Source: Diphasiastrum complanatum
Taxonomy: Eukaryota; Streptophyta; Lycopodiopsida; Lycopodiales; Lycopodiaceae
Direction of reading: 5' to 3'
Assembly: GCA_029204225.1 (NCBI GenBank)
Contig: CM055099.1
Location: forward strand, 61,659,753-61,723,752
DNA: 64,000 nucleotides
The position numbers and the translations under genes are program-made. The notes beneath the pieces are model-generated. The model had not been told where the DNA came from. It made no database searches and saw only the letters and a list, made by a program, of their open reading frames with translations. Below are positions 52,211 through 63,035 of the stretch, one piece after another. Within the stretch, counting starts at the first letter, position 1. Each line of letters opens with the position of its first letter.

Positions 52211-55200
52211 CCATTCTAAACCTTATCTTAAAGTAGTAACCTTTTAAAATTCCAATTGAGCTCTTTGCAATTAGATACATGTGAACTTTTTTTTTTACTT
52301 TTTATGAACAATTTCACTAACATAAGTATCAAAAATTGCCTAAACTCTCTATTTTTAAATTAGTTTTGATTTAATCCTTTTCAACTACCAATTAAGCTCA
52401 TTTGTCTTCAAGAATATTTCCAATCCTATAAAAGAACAAAATATTGGGCAATGGTGGGAAAGGTTAGATCCATCCCAAAAACCATGCTCCCCAATTTCTT
52501 CCATAATTTTTATGAGGATGTTGTAAGAGAATTAATCAAAAAAAAAAAAAAAACTCAAAAATTGATTTGTATAACATTGAAACTACTCATAACTACATTA
52601 CAAATCATGCATTGAACATCAACAAAAAAAATCTTTTTTTCTTTTAAGATATGTGACAATTCATAACAAGTTTTCAAGAACTACTCAACAACATTTTTCA
52701 CGAGGGAGTATTACTCCCTAAAAATCAATTGACATTAGCATGATGAGAATGTTCAACAATTCTCTTGCAAACTCTTTTTAACTATTCAAAAACTAAAGGT
52801 TTCCAAATGATATCATTTGTTTTAATCGAAAGGCAGTGCATTGTTTTAAATGGGTAAGGCTTTGAAGGTCAGGTATTAGTAAGCATACATAGTTCAATAT
52901 TCATAAACGCCATTCATCATTATTGAATGCAGTTAAGAAAATGATTTATATTCCGCTTAACTTGGGTAACCAATCTAGGCAAGGAGCTTGGAGAGGTTGT
53001 TACTATAAATGAATCTATAATGTCTACCGAACTTTTTCAATTTCTCATACCATGTTTTCAATGGCCTCCAGACAACATATCAATATTCTATAGCCACCAC
53101 ACACTTTCTCTAGTGTTGCTCAAATTTCTCAACATATGAGTTTTCCATAAATATAAGCCTAGGCTTTGACATTAGATTCGAGGGCATCAGACACGATGAC
53201 ATTTGTTTTGGGACTTTGACCTAAAAAAGAGTAACCTTTTTTGGTATTTTTTAGCAGTCTTAGTCATAGGCCAAAATCATGGCTTTTTTTAGGGATTCTC
53301 TAGAATTTTTTTTCTAATACTTAATCTTCAACTTATACAAAAAAGTACATTTTTATAATACATCATGACAAATAAAAATTACAAACTTCGTAAAACCCTC
53401 ATAATAAAAAGAAAACAATATTGAAAAATAACACATGATTTTGTAGAAGTCAAATTCTAAAAAAATATATGAGGGCCCAAAATATGTATACAGAACCTTT
53501 TTTTATAATACATTTTTCAAAGACTTTTCACTAATGTCTCTCAATTTGGAACTTGATATATTATCAATGCTCTTTGTTTTAGATAATGAAATTGAAGGCC
53601 CTATCTTCTTCATCAAAATCAACTTACATATTTTCTTTTTAATCGGTTTCAAATATTGACAAGAAATTGTGTAAGTCGGTCTTCTTCGTTAGGTGACGAA
53701 ATGAAGACAATGGTTGTCCAATTAATCCAAGTCATTTTTTCTAAATAGATATTGTTGAATTTCGTAAATGGTTGGTTATTATCAATTTAAAATTAAATAT
53801 TAAAACATCCACATCTGTTAGACATAAATTGTCAACCCTTTATTGATTTTTTTCACAATTGTTTTTTCTTGCTCTCCGGATGTAATTGCAACATTTCTTA
53901 TTTGTACATTTTCAAAAAATATTAGTTAACATGGTGTGCAACACAGACCCATAATATTTTTATTTAGTTACTATTTTGAATAAATCTAAACACTTATACA
54001 ATAGAAAACAGATGTTTTTCGCTATATTTAGAAGCCAAAACGTGCAACAAGACTTCTAACATGAAGCTCATTAGGATTATGACACATTTCAACTCATGTT
54101 TTTCTAAAAAAAAATTCAAACATATCATCTTTTTTCAAACTACAATTTGTTTTATCTTTCTAACACACTTCACATTATTTGTGAACTATCAAATTACTCT
54201 TATGTTTGAAATTTTAAAATTCTTTATCTTAATATTTATTGTCAACATTTAGATTTCTAATTATTTATTTATTTTAATAATCTAATAGTTTTTAAAAAAT
54301 TTAGCTCTTCTAGTTTTATTATTATTTTTTAATTGAGTTTTTAATTTTAAGATATTTTAAAACTTTCATTTCTTTAAAATCTGTAGAATTTTTATTTTAT
54401 TTTTTTTAGATTTCTCAAATTTAATACATAGTAGAGTATAATAACAAAAAAACTTATGCTATGTTGAGCATAGCAAGAGCAACTTTTGTTGTGCTAAGCA
54501 TATCAAAAGAACGGACTGAAAGTTGCTTTTGCTATGCTCAACACAAGAATAAGCATGAGTATTCCTTGCTTTTATCAACAACTATGTTGACAAAATGGAG
54601 CTATGTTCAATATTGTCTACTCAAAATTTCAATGGCTTTAACTCTACTATGACCCTAACCTATGTCTTTAACTGTATTGTGACCCTCATCTACAAAACAT
54701 GGTCCTAGTAAAGATTTGGAGACCAAGGTGCGACAGGAGATCTAATGAACGGAAGAAAACTCTAAAATATTGAACATAAAAAAAAAAAACTTTAGAGCTT
54801 TGCTAGCTCTCAATTTTGAACCTTTGACAAAAGGCGACACGACACAACACGACACAAAATCAGTCGTGCCTCACGAACAACCAACAAAAAATCAGCCAAA
54901 TACCATGGGATACAGATATTTGATCTGATCTCATGACATCATCAGAAGTATTCTAGATCGTGGCTAATCTACCACTCTTGTAATTTGCGAACTAATTGTA
55001 GATGTTTAATCTTTCTAATCTGTAAGTTACAAGAATGTGACACGAAATTGTTCACGAACTGTATACTTTCTGTTTTGATGCATAATATAAGTCTAATGCT
55101 AGTAAGCAAGACAAGACATCAGAAGAAGAAATATACAGAATACGAATCCGCTTGCGTGCGAGATAATTCTGTATAGGATCTGTAGATCTACAAGTCCGCT

Positions 55201-55545
55201 AATAAGCGAGACTCGAATTCATGAGAGAACTGTATTTCTCTCACGCCAACACACTGTGTGGATCTGCATGCGGTGCTTGGAGAATCAGGAAAAATCAATA
55301 GATAATTTTGTAGCTGTTGTGCACATTATTATTCTAGATGATTGTATGATCTTGTATGTAAATTCGTCTGCTACTATTCGTGTGTCTGATTCGCTTGTTC
55401 ATTCTATTCCGCACTTTGGTTTGATCTTGTTGAATGCTACATTAATTTGTTAACGTAGATCAACAGTGTCTGACTACTCTCCGAAAGATTGTAGGAGTGA
55501 TACAATTGGCAGTGACCAGCAATCACATCTGAATTTCTAACGAAC
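52211..55545. other. AT-rich sequence without recognisable genes
   Basis: No coding feature found on either strand; short frames such as 54061-54252 are low-complexity Phe/Ile/Lys text. The last part (about 54850-55545) is interrupted by copia III and continues at 61107, and probably belongs to the LTR or leader of copia D. One hairpin is listed separately. Confidence 0.5.
54462..54543. repeat. 25-bp inverted repeat (hairpin)
   Basis: Arm 54462-54486 begins TGTTGAGCATAGCAAGAGCA; arm 54519-54543 is its reverse complement with one mismatch. The loop is 32 bases. No target duplication or gene is associated. It could be a MITE remnant or a small-RNA-forming hairpin; neither is shown. Confidence 0.75.
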
Positions 55546-55622
55546 TGTGAAAATTGTCAACATTTCCTTGTCTAGTTTTAGGCCAAAATTGCTAAAAATG
55601 GCACATAGTTTAGGATCTGACT

Positions 55623-55638
55623 TTTCACACGTGTGAAA
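55623..55638. promoter_or_regulatory. Palindrome with ACACGTGT core in the LTR
   Basis: TTTCACACGTGTGAAA is a perfect 16-bp palindrome upstream of the TATA box, repeated at 60532-60547. The core CACACGTGTG is kept in the diverged solo LTR at 43313. ACGTG cores bind plant bZIP and bHLH factors, so it is a candidate enhancer. It also looks like an LTR end (TTTTCACA) facing an LTR start (TGTGAAA). Confidence 0.55.
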
Positions 55639-55815
55639 CAGGTCTAGATATTTTTAGTAAGTGTATTTTTTCAGTATGAAGAAGTGTCAAACTTCAAGAC
55701 CTTCGAAATGAGTCCATTTTCATGTATTTTGGACATATATGCCAATTTTACCTATATAGGGCATATTTTAGGTAAGGAGGGTCTAGAGAGAGGAGAGAGA
55801 GTCATCTCTCTCAGC

Positions 55816-55823
55816 TATATATA
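55816..55823 (+). promoter_or_regulatory. TATA box of element III LTR
   Basis: TATATATA in CAGCTATATATAGCAGG, with a purine-rich stretch upstream. The position, about 270 bp into the LTR, suits a U3 promoter. Confidence 0.7.
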
Positions 55824-56192
55824 GCAGGTAGGCCGTGGAGAAACAGGTTGGAGCAGATCCATTGTATTCATTTGCTTAATGAGAGATTTTTCTATTGGGT
55901 TCTCCTTCCATTGTTGGCATTGTGTAGTGATTGAGTTCAAGCTTTGTGTGTATGATCTTAGGTGCTTTCCAAAAGTGGTAGGCTGATGTATTATGGACTG
56001 TATAATGCTATTTTGGGCCGCACTTGATGTTTATGGAAGTTTCCATTTGTGATAAATGTTTTTTGATCAAGTTCTTTGCATTCTAGGTAGCATAGAATGT
56101 GTTGCCAATTCCTAGCTTATGTAGTTTGGAGTGCAAGCATTCAAGCCAATGATCTTGGAGTTTAGATCCACTTAGGATCTGTATTTTTCACA

Positions 56193-56204
56193 TGGTATCA
56201 GAGC
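56193..56204 (+). other. Primer binding site of element III
   Basis: TGGTATCAGAGC immediately after the LTR terminal CA. Initiator-Met tRNA type. Confidence 0.96.
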
Positions 56205-57366
56205 TGGTTGGCTTCTATTCATAGTAAGTATTCCATTTTTGGTGATATTTGGATGTTTGATCAAGTTCTAGCATGATTTTGCATTGCTTTGTTGATCAAA
56301 TCTTACTAACCTTTGTTTTGTGAGTTGAACTTGTGGATCAAAAGCATATTTCAGGTCTATTGAAGATCAGAGGCTGAAAAGAAACTATTTTGGATCAGAT
56401 CATAACACCTAATCATTTGTTGATTGTGAGGCTTGTGCATATTCAATACTAACAATGTTCTTTTCAATCCTATTGTTGACAATCTCCATTCTTGGATGAA
56501 CACTCTCCTTAAGTGGATGAAACTTCTCCTTAAGTGGATGACAAATGCTCTTTTGAGTGAGTTGTAATTCTCCTAAAGGCTGAGCAAAGCTCCCATTTGG
56601 ATGAAAGATCCCCTTTTTTGGGTGAACATATTGTAAGCTCCATTGTGAAGAGCATATTGTAAAGATTGTCATCAATTTTGGCATAAATTTTGGTGTACTT
56701 TGTTGAGCATGTAAGTAACTCTCCTTATGTAATTTGATTGGAGCATTTGCTGGAAGGTGTTAACCATTATGCAAGTGTGTTTTCAGGTTCTTAACAGGTT
56801 GAGGAACATTCTCATGTGAAGTGATCTTAGATCTACATCTAAACACCAAATTTTGACAAGATAGTGAAGCTAGTCTTGTGATTCACTAAGTGTGCTCATT
56901 CATTCACCTCTAAATATTGTATTTATCACTTGCTGGAGTTTATAAACTTTTAGAAGTGTGGTTTACATGTGGTTTTACAGGTTGAATCAATATCTTAGTG
57001 TGGTGATCATATGTTGATCAAGTTTGTTCATTACTAGGTAATTTTGGCATCCTAGTTTTGGGTATTTTCTAAGAATGCAAGTAACTCTTCACACCATAAC
57101 TTGATTTGGTCACTTGCTGGAAAGTTTGAGAGCTTAAGCAAGAGTGTGTTCAGGTTGGTTTGAGTTTGTAATCCATTCTTAGTGTGTGCAAAGTGTTGCA
57201 TGTGTTTCAATCTTCCTTTCTATGCTTGAAAGCCAAATAGTTTCAAGATAGAGGTCATTTAGGGTTCTAAATCTTTTAAGATCTTCTCCTTCTTCATTTA
57301 TTGAGAGAAAGGAGAGTGCTAGGTGCATTAGAACAGAGCCTAAGGACACAAGAAGATTTTAGCATC
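56205..57366 (+). other. Element III leader with three ~184-bp repeats
   Basis: Three diverged units, spaced 183-184 bases, share CACTTGCTGGAAAGTTT (near 56746, 56929 and 57113) and a following CAGGTT (near 56785, 56983 and 57154) preceded by T-rich sequence. Two units also share GCAAGTAACTCT-type starts. GTAAGT occurs near 56222. The CAGGTT sites look like splice acceptors, so the leader may be spliced; packaging or internal-initiation roles are equally possible. Confidence 0.6.
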
Positions 57367-60300
57367 ATGACATCCAATGGTGGAATCATGTTGGAAGCTA
57401 AAGAGAGGTTAAACTCTACAAACTATTCAACTTGGAAAGTGAGGATGGAGTCTTTACTAGAGTTGAATGAGCTAATGGATATAGTTGTGGGAATTGAAGA
57501 AAGACCTCTAATTCTTCAAGAGCAACTAAATTTTGATAGAAGGGCTAAAAGAGCCTTACATATCATAAAGATGAATGTTACCAATGAACTTCTTAAAGAA
57601 GTTGGTAAATGTACTTCTTCAAGTGAAGCATGGAATGCTTTGAAGAAGATCTATGAGTCCAAATCCACATCTAGGGTTCTCACCCTAAGAAGGCAAATCT
57701 TCCAAAGTTGTCAAAGAGAGGGAGAGAGTGCACATTCATTTGTCTTGAAGGTTAAATCCTTGAATGATGATCTAGCATGCATAGATGAAAGCATAAAGGA
57801 TGGGGAACTAGTTCAAGTCATGTTGAATGGTTTGCTTGATGAACATTCTAACCTTGTACAATGCTTTGCTATACAAAAGTCCTTGCCAAGTGTCAATGAC
57901 TTGCAAGAGATCTTGGTGGCTGAAGAGCATAGGTTGCAAGCCAAAGGTGGTGGTGCATCAACACAAGGTGGAGATGAAGAAGCTCTTTTCACAAAGGGCA
58001 AGTTCAAAGGCAAGTGGTCCAAGCAAGGTAGTTTGGAGCATGGAAAGCATTCTTCTTCTTTGCAAAGTAGGAAGCAAGATAAGTCCAAGTTCAAATGTTT
58101 TTATTGTGGGATAAAAGGACATTTTGCAAATGAATGCCATAAGAAACAAAATGCTAGATCTAGGTTGAGATCTAATGTACTTCTTGGAGATGATAATTGT
58201 TGTGCTAACTTGGCAAGCTTTGGTGAATCTATGGTCAATTTTTTGGATCCATTGGATCTTGAAGATGCACTAGTGTTACCTACTAGTCATATGGAGTCAT
58301 GTGGAGCTAAATTAGCATCATGTTTGTACTCTTCTACTCATGGACTTCCAAGGCTTGGTGGTTCTTCAATGGTGCTAGATGGCAAGTGCAAAAATGGAAA
58401 AGGTAAGGAAGGAGCTAACTTCATCAATGGAGTTGATGAAGATTCTTCTTTGGAAGTGATTGTTGCTAATGACTTGTTTGTTCATATGGAAAAAGATGGA
58501 GATGCTAAGTGTCATTCTTTGCAAGAAGATGGTTGTTCTTCTAATTCTTTTCATATTGATGTATGTAATCATGTGGGAAAAGATGATGGTGCTTTGAGCA
58601 TGCTTGAAGGAAATGGTTCTTTTACATCTTTTTGTGATAAAGTCATTTGTGCAACAAGTGGTGTCACATTTCTTCATAAAAAGAGTAGATCAAAGGTTTC
58701 TATCATGAGACTTGGTGAGGGAGATCACAAGTCAAAAGGAAGAGAAGTATGTGAAGTGTTCAAAGTAGGATGTACTTTGAATGATGTTTTTATGAACGAT
58801 AGTGAGGAAGAATCATTATCATATGACTCATTACCTAAATCATTGAGTAGAAGTTCATGTTTGAAAAGAGAGAGTACTTCAATCACTCTTATGTTGAAGG
58901 TACTAAGGATTCTTTTCTTGGCTTCTAATATTCAAGAGTCTTCTACTTCTTATGGTGCAACTATCAAGAGGGAGGTTTCTAACTTTTGTGGTGCTAGCAT
59001 TAAGAGGGAGTCTTGTGAAGGAAAGGGCAATGGAAGAGTGGTTCTTGGGAAGATCCAAAGCATGGATCTAACATCTCTTCATCAACTCAAAGCATTCTAT
59101 GATTGTGGTGGATTGTTCATTCATGGTCAAGATGGCAAAAGGTTGGTTGAAGAAGACTACATGGAGCAACTCAAGTGGCAACTTCTTCAAGGCAAGGGAG
59201 ATATCATTGGTGAGCTTATTGAGGTTTGTTATGAACTCAAGAGGGCTGTTTTGATTAGGTTTGATACTCATCTTCACCTACTCTACTTCATGTTAAATGG
59301 AAATGTTGGAATCTATCTTTTGGTTTATGATGGTGGCATTGTTTTCACTAACTATAGTGAAGGGTCAAATTTGAGCATTGATGAGATCTTGTGGGATCTT
59401 AATCATGTGTTTGAGAGGGAGTATCTTCAGAGTTTCAGATCTGAAGATGTTCACATATGCAAGATCTTTGATGTCTTATTGGAAGATCAAGAGGTTGATC
59501 TTGGATTGCTTCATCAACACCAAGAGACAAGTGGCAATTCGAAGCTAGTGAAAAGCATCAAAGAAGAGACAAATGGTCAAGGCATTTTGGATCTGTTTTT
59601 ACAGGTTCTTGAAGGTTCAAGTAAGGTCTTTGGAGCTACAAGGAAGTGTCTTCTTACTCTACCTCACTTGCCTAATCTCATGTATGAACATTGTTATGTC
59701 AATGTGTTGAAATTGTCAAATTTCAATAAAACTAGTTCCATAGTTTTGCATCCTTTGGATCTTGGAGATGGAATAGTTATCATTGCTGGTTTGTATGATC
59801 AAGTACATGAATTCATTCAGATCTTGAAAGGTATTGAAGTGGTCAATATGTTTTCTTTTGAACAAAGTTCAAGATCTAGTATTCTAGTGTTGGCAAATTG
59901 GCAACTTGTTGACATTGTAGGATCAAGCGTTGTGTGCAAATCTTGTGGAGGTACTTCAAGTATTTCAAGTTCAGGTTTTGGTCATTCAAATGGAGTAGGG
60001 AACACATCTTTTTGGCATTCATTCACTCAAAGGCTTTCATGGATTGAAGATCTACAAAGGCAAGGTGGTGATGGAAGTTCATTCATGGAGATACATGTTG
60101 CATTCACTATATGTATAGTGAAATGTGGAGGAGGCATGCAAACACTTGTTGATCACTTTCATTTACAACTTGTTTGCTACTATTTTACAGAGAAACCAGA
60201 GATGGATACATGGAGGAATTCATTAATTGAGATTCTATGTTCTTTTACATGTACCATTTTTATGATTCTATGTAAAATTGATGTAAGAAATAGTGAAGCA

Positions 60301-60441
60301 TCCTATATGGACACTATTATCTATATCAATTATGTTGTGTCCTATTTTGTACATATTAGGATCCTTGAGAAGAGATCTATTCTGATGATGGAGATCATTC
60401 TTAAGTTGGAACAAAGTAGTGTTGTAAAACTAGCAAGTTAA
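57367..60441 (+). CDS. Gag fused to a ~770-residue unknown domain
   Basis: The start ATG at 57367 (MTSNGGIMLEAKERL) is chosen as the first Met of the copia-like Gag text; the frame is open back to 57301 without one. Residues about 10-190 are a UBN2-type Gag: LNSTNYSTWKVRMESLL, SEAWNALKKIYESKS, MLNGLLDEHSNLVQCF. A CCHC knuckle CFYCGIKGHFANEC starts near residue 244. The rest matches no family I know. It is Ser/Gly/Cys-rich around 290-560 and more hydrophobic later (for example LIRFDTHLHLLYFMLNGNVG, SIVLHPLDLGDGIVIIAGLY, FTCTIFMILCKIDV). No DSG protease, DDE, YVDD or RNase H motif is seen. An uninterrupted 3-kb frame in an AT-rich element argues that it is translated. The function of the tail is unknown; it may be a captured host sequence or a replacement for pol. 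Confidence 0.85.
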   Translation: MTSNGGIMLEAKERLNSTNYSTWKVRMESLLELNELMDIVVGIEERPLILQEQLNFDRRAKRALHIIKMNVTNELLKEVGKCTSSSEAWNALKKIYESKSTSRVLTLRRQIFQSCQREGESAHSFVLKVKSLNDDLACIDESIKDGELVQVMLNGLLDEHSNLVQCFAIQKSLPSVNDLQEILVAEEHRLQAKGGGASTQGGDEEALFTKGKFKGKWSKQGSLEHGKHSSSLQSRKQDKSKFKCFYCGIKGHFANECHKKQNARSRLRSNVLLGDDNCCANLASFGESMVNFLDPLDLEDALVLPTSHMESCGAKLASCLYSSTHGLPRLGGSSMVLDGKCKNGKGKEGANFINGVDEDSSLEVIVANDLFVHMEKDGDAKCHSLQEDGCSSNSFHIDVCNHVGKDDGALSMLEGNGSFTSFCDKVICATSGVTFLHKKSRSKVSIMRLGEGDHKSKGREVCEVFKVGCTLNDVFMNDSEEESLSYDSLPKSLSRSSCLKRESTSITLMLKVLRILFLASNIQESSTSYGATIKREVSNFCGASIKRESCEGKGNGRVVLGKIQSMDLTSLHQLKAFYDCGGLFIHGQDGKRLVEEDYMEQLKWQLLQGKGDIIGELIEVCYELKRAVLIRFDTHLHLLYFMLNGNVGIYLLVYDGGIVFTNYSEGSNLSIDEILWDLNHVFEREYLQSFRSEDVHICKIFDVLLEDQEVDLGLLHQHQETSGNSKLVKSIKEETNGQGILDLFLQVLEGSSKVFGATRKCLLTLPHLPNLMYEHCYVNVLKLSNFNKTSSIVLHPLDLGDGIVIIAGLYDQVHEFIQILKGIEVVNMFSFEQSSRSSILVLANWQLVDIVGSSVVCKSCGGTSSISSSGFGHSNGVGNTSFWHSFTQRLSWIEDLQRQGGDGSSFMEIHVAFTICIVKCGGGMQTLVDHFHLQLVCYYFTEKPEMDTWRNSLIEILCSFTCTIFMILCKIDVRNSEASYMDTIIYINYVVSYFVHIRILEKRSILMMEIILKLEQSSVVKLAS

Positions 60442-60444
60442 GTT

Positions 60445-60454
60445 GAAGAGGGAG
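60445..60454 (+). other. Polypurine tract of element III
   Basis: GAAGAGGGAG directly before the 3' LTR TGTGAAAA and just after the ORF stop. Confidence 0.88.
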
Positions 60455-61101
60455 TGTGAAAATTGTCAACATTTCCTTGTCTAGTTTTAGGCCAAAATTG
60501 CTAAAAATGGCACATAGTTTAGGATCTGACTTTTCACACGTGTGAAACAGGTCTAGATATTTTTAGTAAGTGTATTTTTTCAGTATGAAGAAGTGTCAAA
60601 CTTCAAGACCTTCGAAATGAGTCCATTTTCATGTATTTTGGACATATATGCCAATTTTACCTATATAGGGCATATTTTAGGTAAGGAGGGTCTAGAGAGA
60701 GGAGAGAGAGTCATCTCTCTCAGCTATATATAGCAGGTAGGCCGTGGAGAAACAGGTTGGAGCAGATCCATTGTATTCATTTGCTTAATGAGAGATTTTT
60801 CTATTGGGTTCTCCTTCCATTGTTGGCATTGTGTAGTGATTGAGTTCAAGCTTTGTGTGTATGATCTTAGGTGCTTTCCAAAAGTGGTAGGCTGATGTAT
60901 TATGGACTGTATAATGCTATTTTGGGCCGCACTTGATGTTTATGGAAGTTTCCATTTGTGATAAATGTTTTTTGATCAAGTTCTTTGCATTCTAGGTAGC
61001 ATAGAATGTGTTGCCAATTCCTAGCTTATGTAGTTTGGAGTGCAAGCATTCAAGCCAATGATCTTGGAGTTTAGATCCACTTAGGATCTGTATTTTTCAC
61101 A
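60455..61101 (+). repeat. 3' LTR of element III
   Basis: 647 bp; reads the same as the 5' LTR throughout by eye. Followed by the second CGAAC. Confidence 0.96.
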
Positions 61102-61106
61102 CGAAC

Positions 61107-61509
61107 TAATCTCGTTTGCGAATCCTTTCGCTTCGTGATTCACTTCACTTCGCGATCACCTGGCTACAAGAATAAATCAATTACAGAGCTCACCTAGGTT
61201 TCATTTCGTTTCGTCATATTTTGTTTCATCTCGTCTCGTTACAGAGCCTACTTGATCCAACTCAAACAGAAATAATTCGAGTGTCGCAAAAAGTTTCGCG
61301 AATCGTTCGTGATTTAATTCTATCAGTTTGTCACCAGAGTTTTGGCTAGAATTTTGTATTTTGTGAGTGCATTTTTCTGCATATTTTTTGCATTTGTAGT
61401 ATAAGAGCCAACCTTGCCATAATCTGACATAGCCAAAGGGCAATCAAATCAAAGGGGCTAAACCATTCAAACAATCAACCATCAACAAGTGCACACGAAT
61501 TCAGAAGCA
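61107..61509 (+). other. LTR tail and leader of copia D, with degenerate PBS
   Basis: Continues the sequence interrupted at 55545. TAGTATAAGAGC (61397-61408) differs from the usual PBS at two positions and lies about 100 bases before a copia gag start. The upstream sequence, rich in TCGTTTCG-type words, would then be LTR. No second LTR was found to confirm it. Confidence 0.5.
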
Positions 61510-63035
61510 ATGGCTTCAATCGGTAGCATACAATCCAAGATTTGTACAGTTCTGGATTCTTCAAGATCTAACTTTCTAGCATGGAAAGTTAAGACATCGT
61601 TGAGACTAAAGGGTGAAGGTTTATTTCCCTAGGTGGATAGCACAGAGGGGATGCCTACAACATTAGGCAAAGAGCTACGCGAGTGGAGGGAGAAAAATGA
61701 CAAGGCAGTAGCCTTGCTATCATCATCCATCGAAGATAGTCTCACACTTGACCTAGCTACACTCTCCAAGGAAAAGGAGATGTGGGATACACTGCTCACG
61801 AGATTTCAAACGAAATCACGAAGTCAAATAATGATGCTGAAAGATCAGTTGACAAATCTACAATGGGATGGAAAAGACCTCACTTCTATTGTAAGGAAGA
61901 TATGCTCAGAGAAACTCGATCAAAACATTCACCAAACTTTCAGAATGAGAAATATATGGCACCAATATTCCATGACTTGGAATTGAGTGGCCAATACTCA
62001 TATCAATACTCTGGATTATTGTTCGATGCCTTATGGATCCATTAGTGAAGAGCTTCAAGTGGCTTTTGTTGGAGAACTTTGCTCCTATCATGCATTCTCT
62101 AGAACTCAAAAGCCAATACGTAATTTACATGCATACTCAAAATGTTTGAATGTGAATACTGATTGGAAACATTCTCTCAGTCAACCAACACTCTATAGGA
62201 AGCTGATTTTAAAATATGCCATCAATCTATATCAGTTTCTTTGGAGAGCTTTACATTGCTCAGTAGACTCAAATGTGATCAATCCTCTATTGGGTAATGT
62301 CAACAATAATTGTTCATCAGAGGTTATTTGGAACAATCGAAACATCAAATCCCTGGTTCAACTCTGGAGTGTATTTTCACTATTTGGGATTGTGCTTCAG
62401 TCATTTATATGGGCGATTACAAGTCTTATATTTCAAAATGAGAGTCAATTTTTTATGTTAATCAGGTCAATTACTCACAATTATCTATGAATGAATTATT
62501 GACCAAATTTGAAGAAATATATTTTGGCCAACAGTATGCCCAGATATATGCTTCATCGTACGATTGAGTGTCAATATTCATGTCGGCTACTTCGTATGGA
62601 GCATTTATATACAAACAACAATTCATGACTACCATTGTTCATGAAAGAATTGTAATTTTCGTCATGAAATTGGTCACAAAACATGGATTGCCAGCCATGA
62701 CAGAAAAGTCGGATGCAAGACAAAAACAAAATTTCAAGGGAATTGGATAAGCATCCAATTTGATATGATGTCGAAGAAGCAGACAAAAGAGGATATTGCG
62801 ATGATACACTCTGTCCATTCCATATAGATTGGTCGCCAACAAGCAATATGGTACTTTATCAATCTCTCCTTTGACCATCATTTTGCCTTCATGGGAATAT
62901 GGGTTACAATTTGAAGCCAACAAATGGACTCCATTCAACATGTTAGGGCAATTTTTGGCAAGGGATTGGTCCCACCAAAAAGTCCTTGAAAAGTCAAGGG
63001 GCACCACTTCTGATGGTGGTTATGCCCTACATGAG
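61510..63035 (+). pseudogene. Copia D gag relic
   Basis: Starts MASIGSIQSKICTVLDSS at 61510, continues SNFLAWKVKTSLRLKGEG, hits an in-frame TAG at 61630-61632 and goes on as LREWREKNDKAVALLSSSI and KEMWDTLLTRFQTKSRSQ (to about 61890). This is the N-terminal Gag of copia elements. Later sequence is out of frame; a trace CNFRHEIGHKTW near 62660 looks like a zinc knuckle with two Cys lost. Between about 61990 and 62600 no clear homology is visible. It has no intact function. Confidence 0.65.

Larger units (their letters stand above)
55546..56192 (+). repeat. 5' LTR of element III
   Basis: 647 bp, TGTGAAAATTG...TATTTTTCACA. It contains the 16-bp palindrome at 55623-55638 and a TATA box at 55816-55823. 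Confidence 0.96.
55546..61101 (+). mobile_element. Very young LTR element III: copia-type Gag plus unknown protein, no pol
   Basis: Two 647-bp LTRs (55546-56192 and 60455-61101) in which I see no difference, a PBS (56193-56204), a leader with three repeats, one 1024-codon ORF, a purine tract (60445-60454) and a perfect 5-bp target duplication CGAAC (55541-55545 and 61102-61106). Total length is 5556 bp. The ORF starts as a copia (UBN2) Gag with a zinc knuckle, but no protease, integrase, RT or RNase H follows in any frame. It must have moved recently with enzymes supplied by another element. Confidence 0.95.

Noticed and set aside
57367-60441. Ordinary host gene rather than an element ORF
   Set aside because: It begins with a copia Gag and zinc knuckle and lies exactly between PBS and polypurine tract of an element with matching LTRs and a target duplication.
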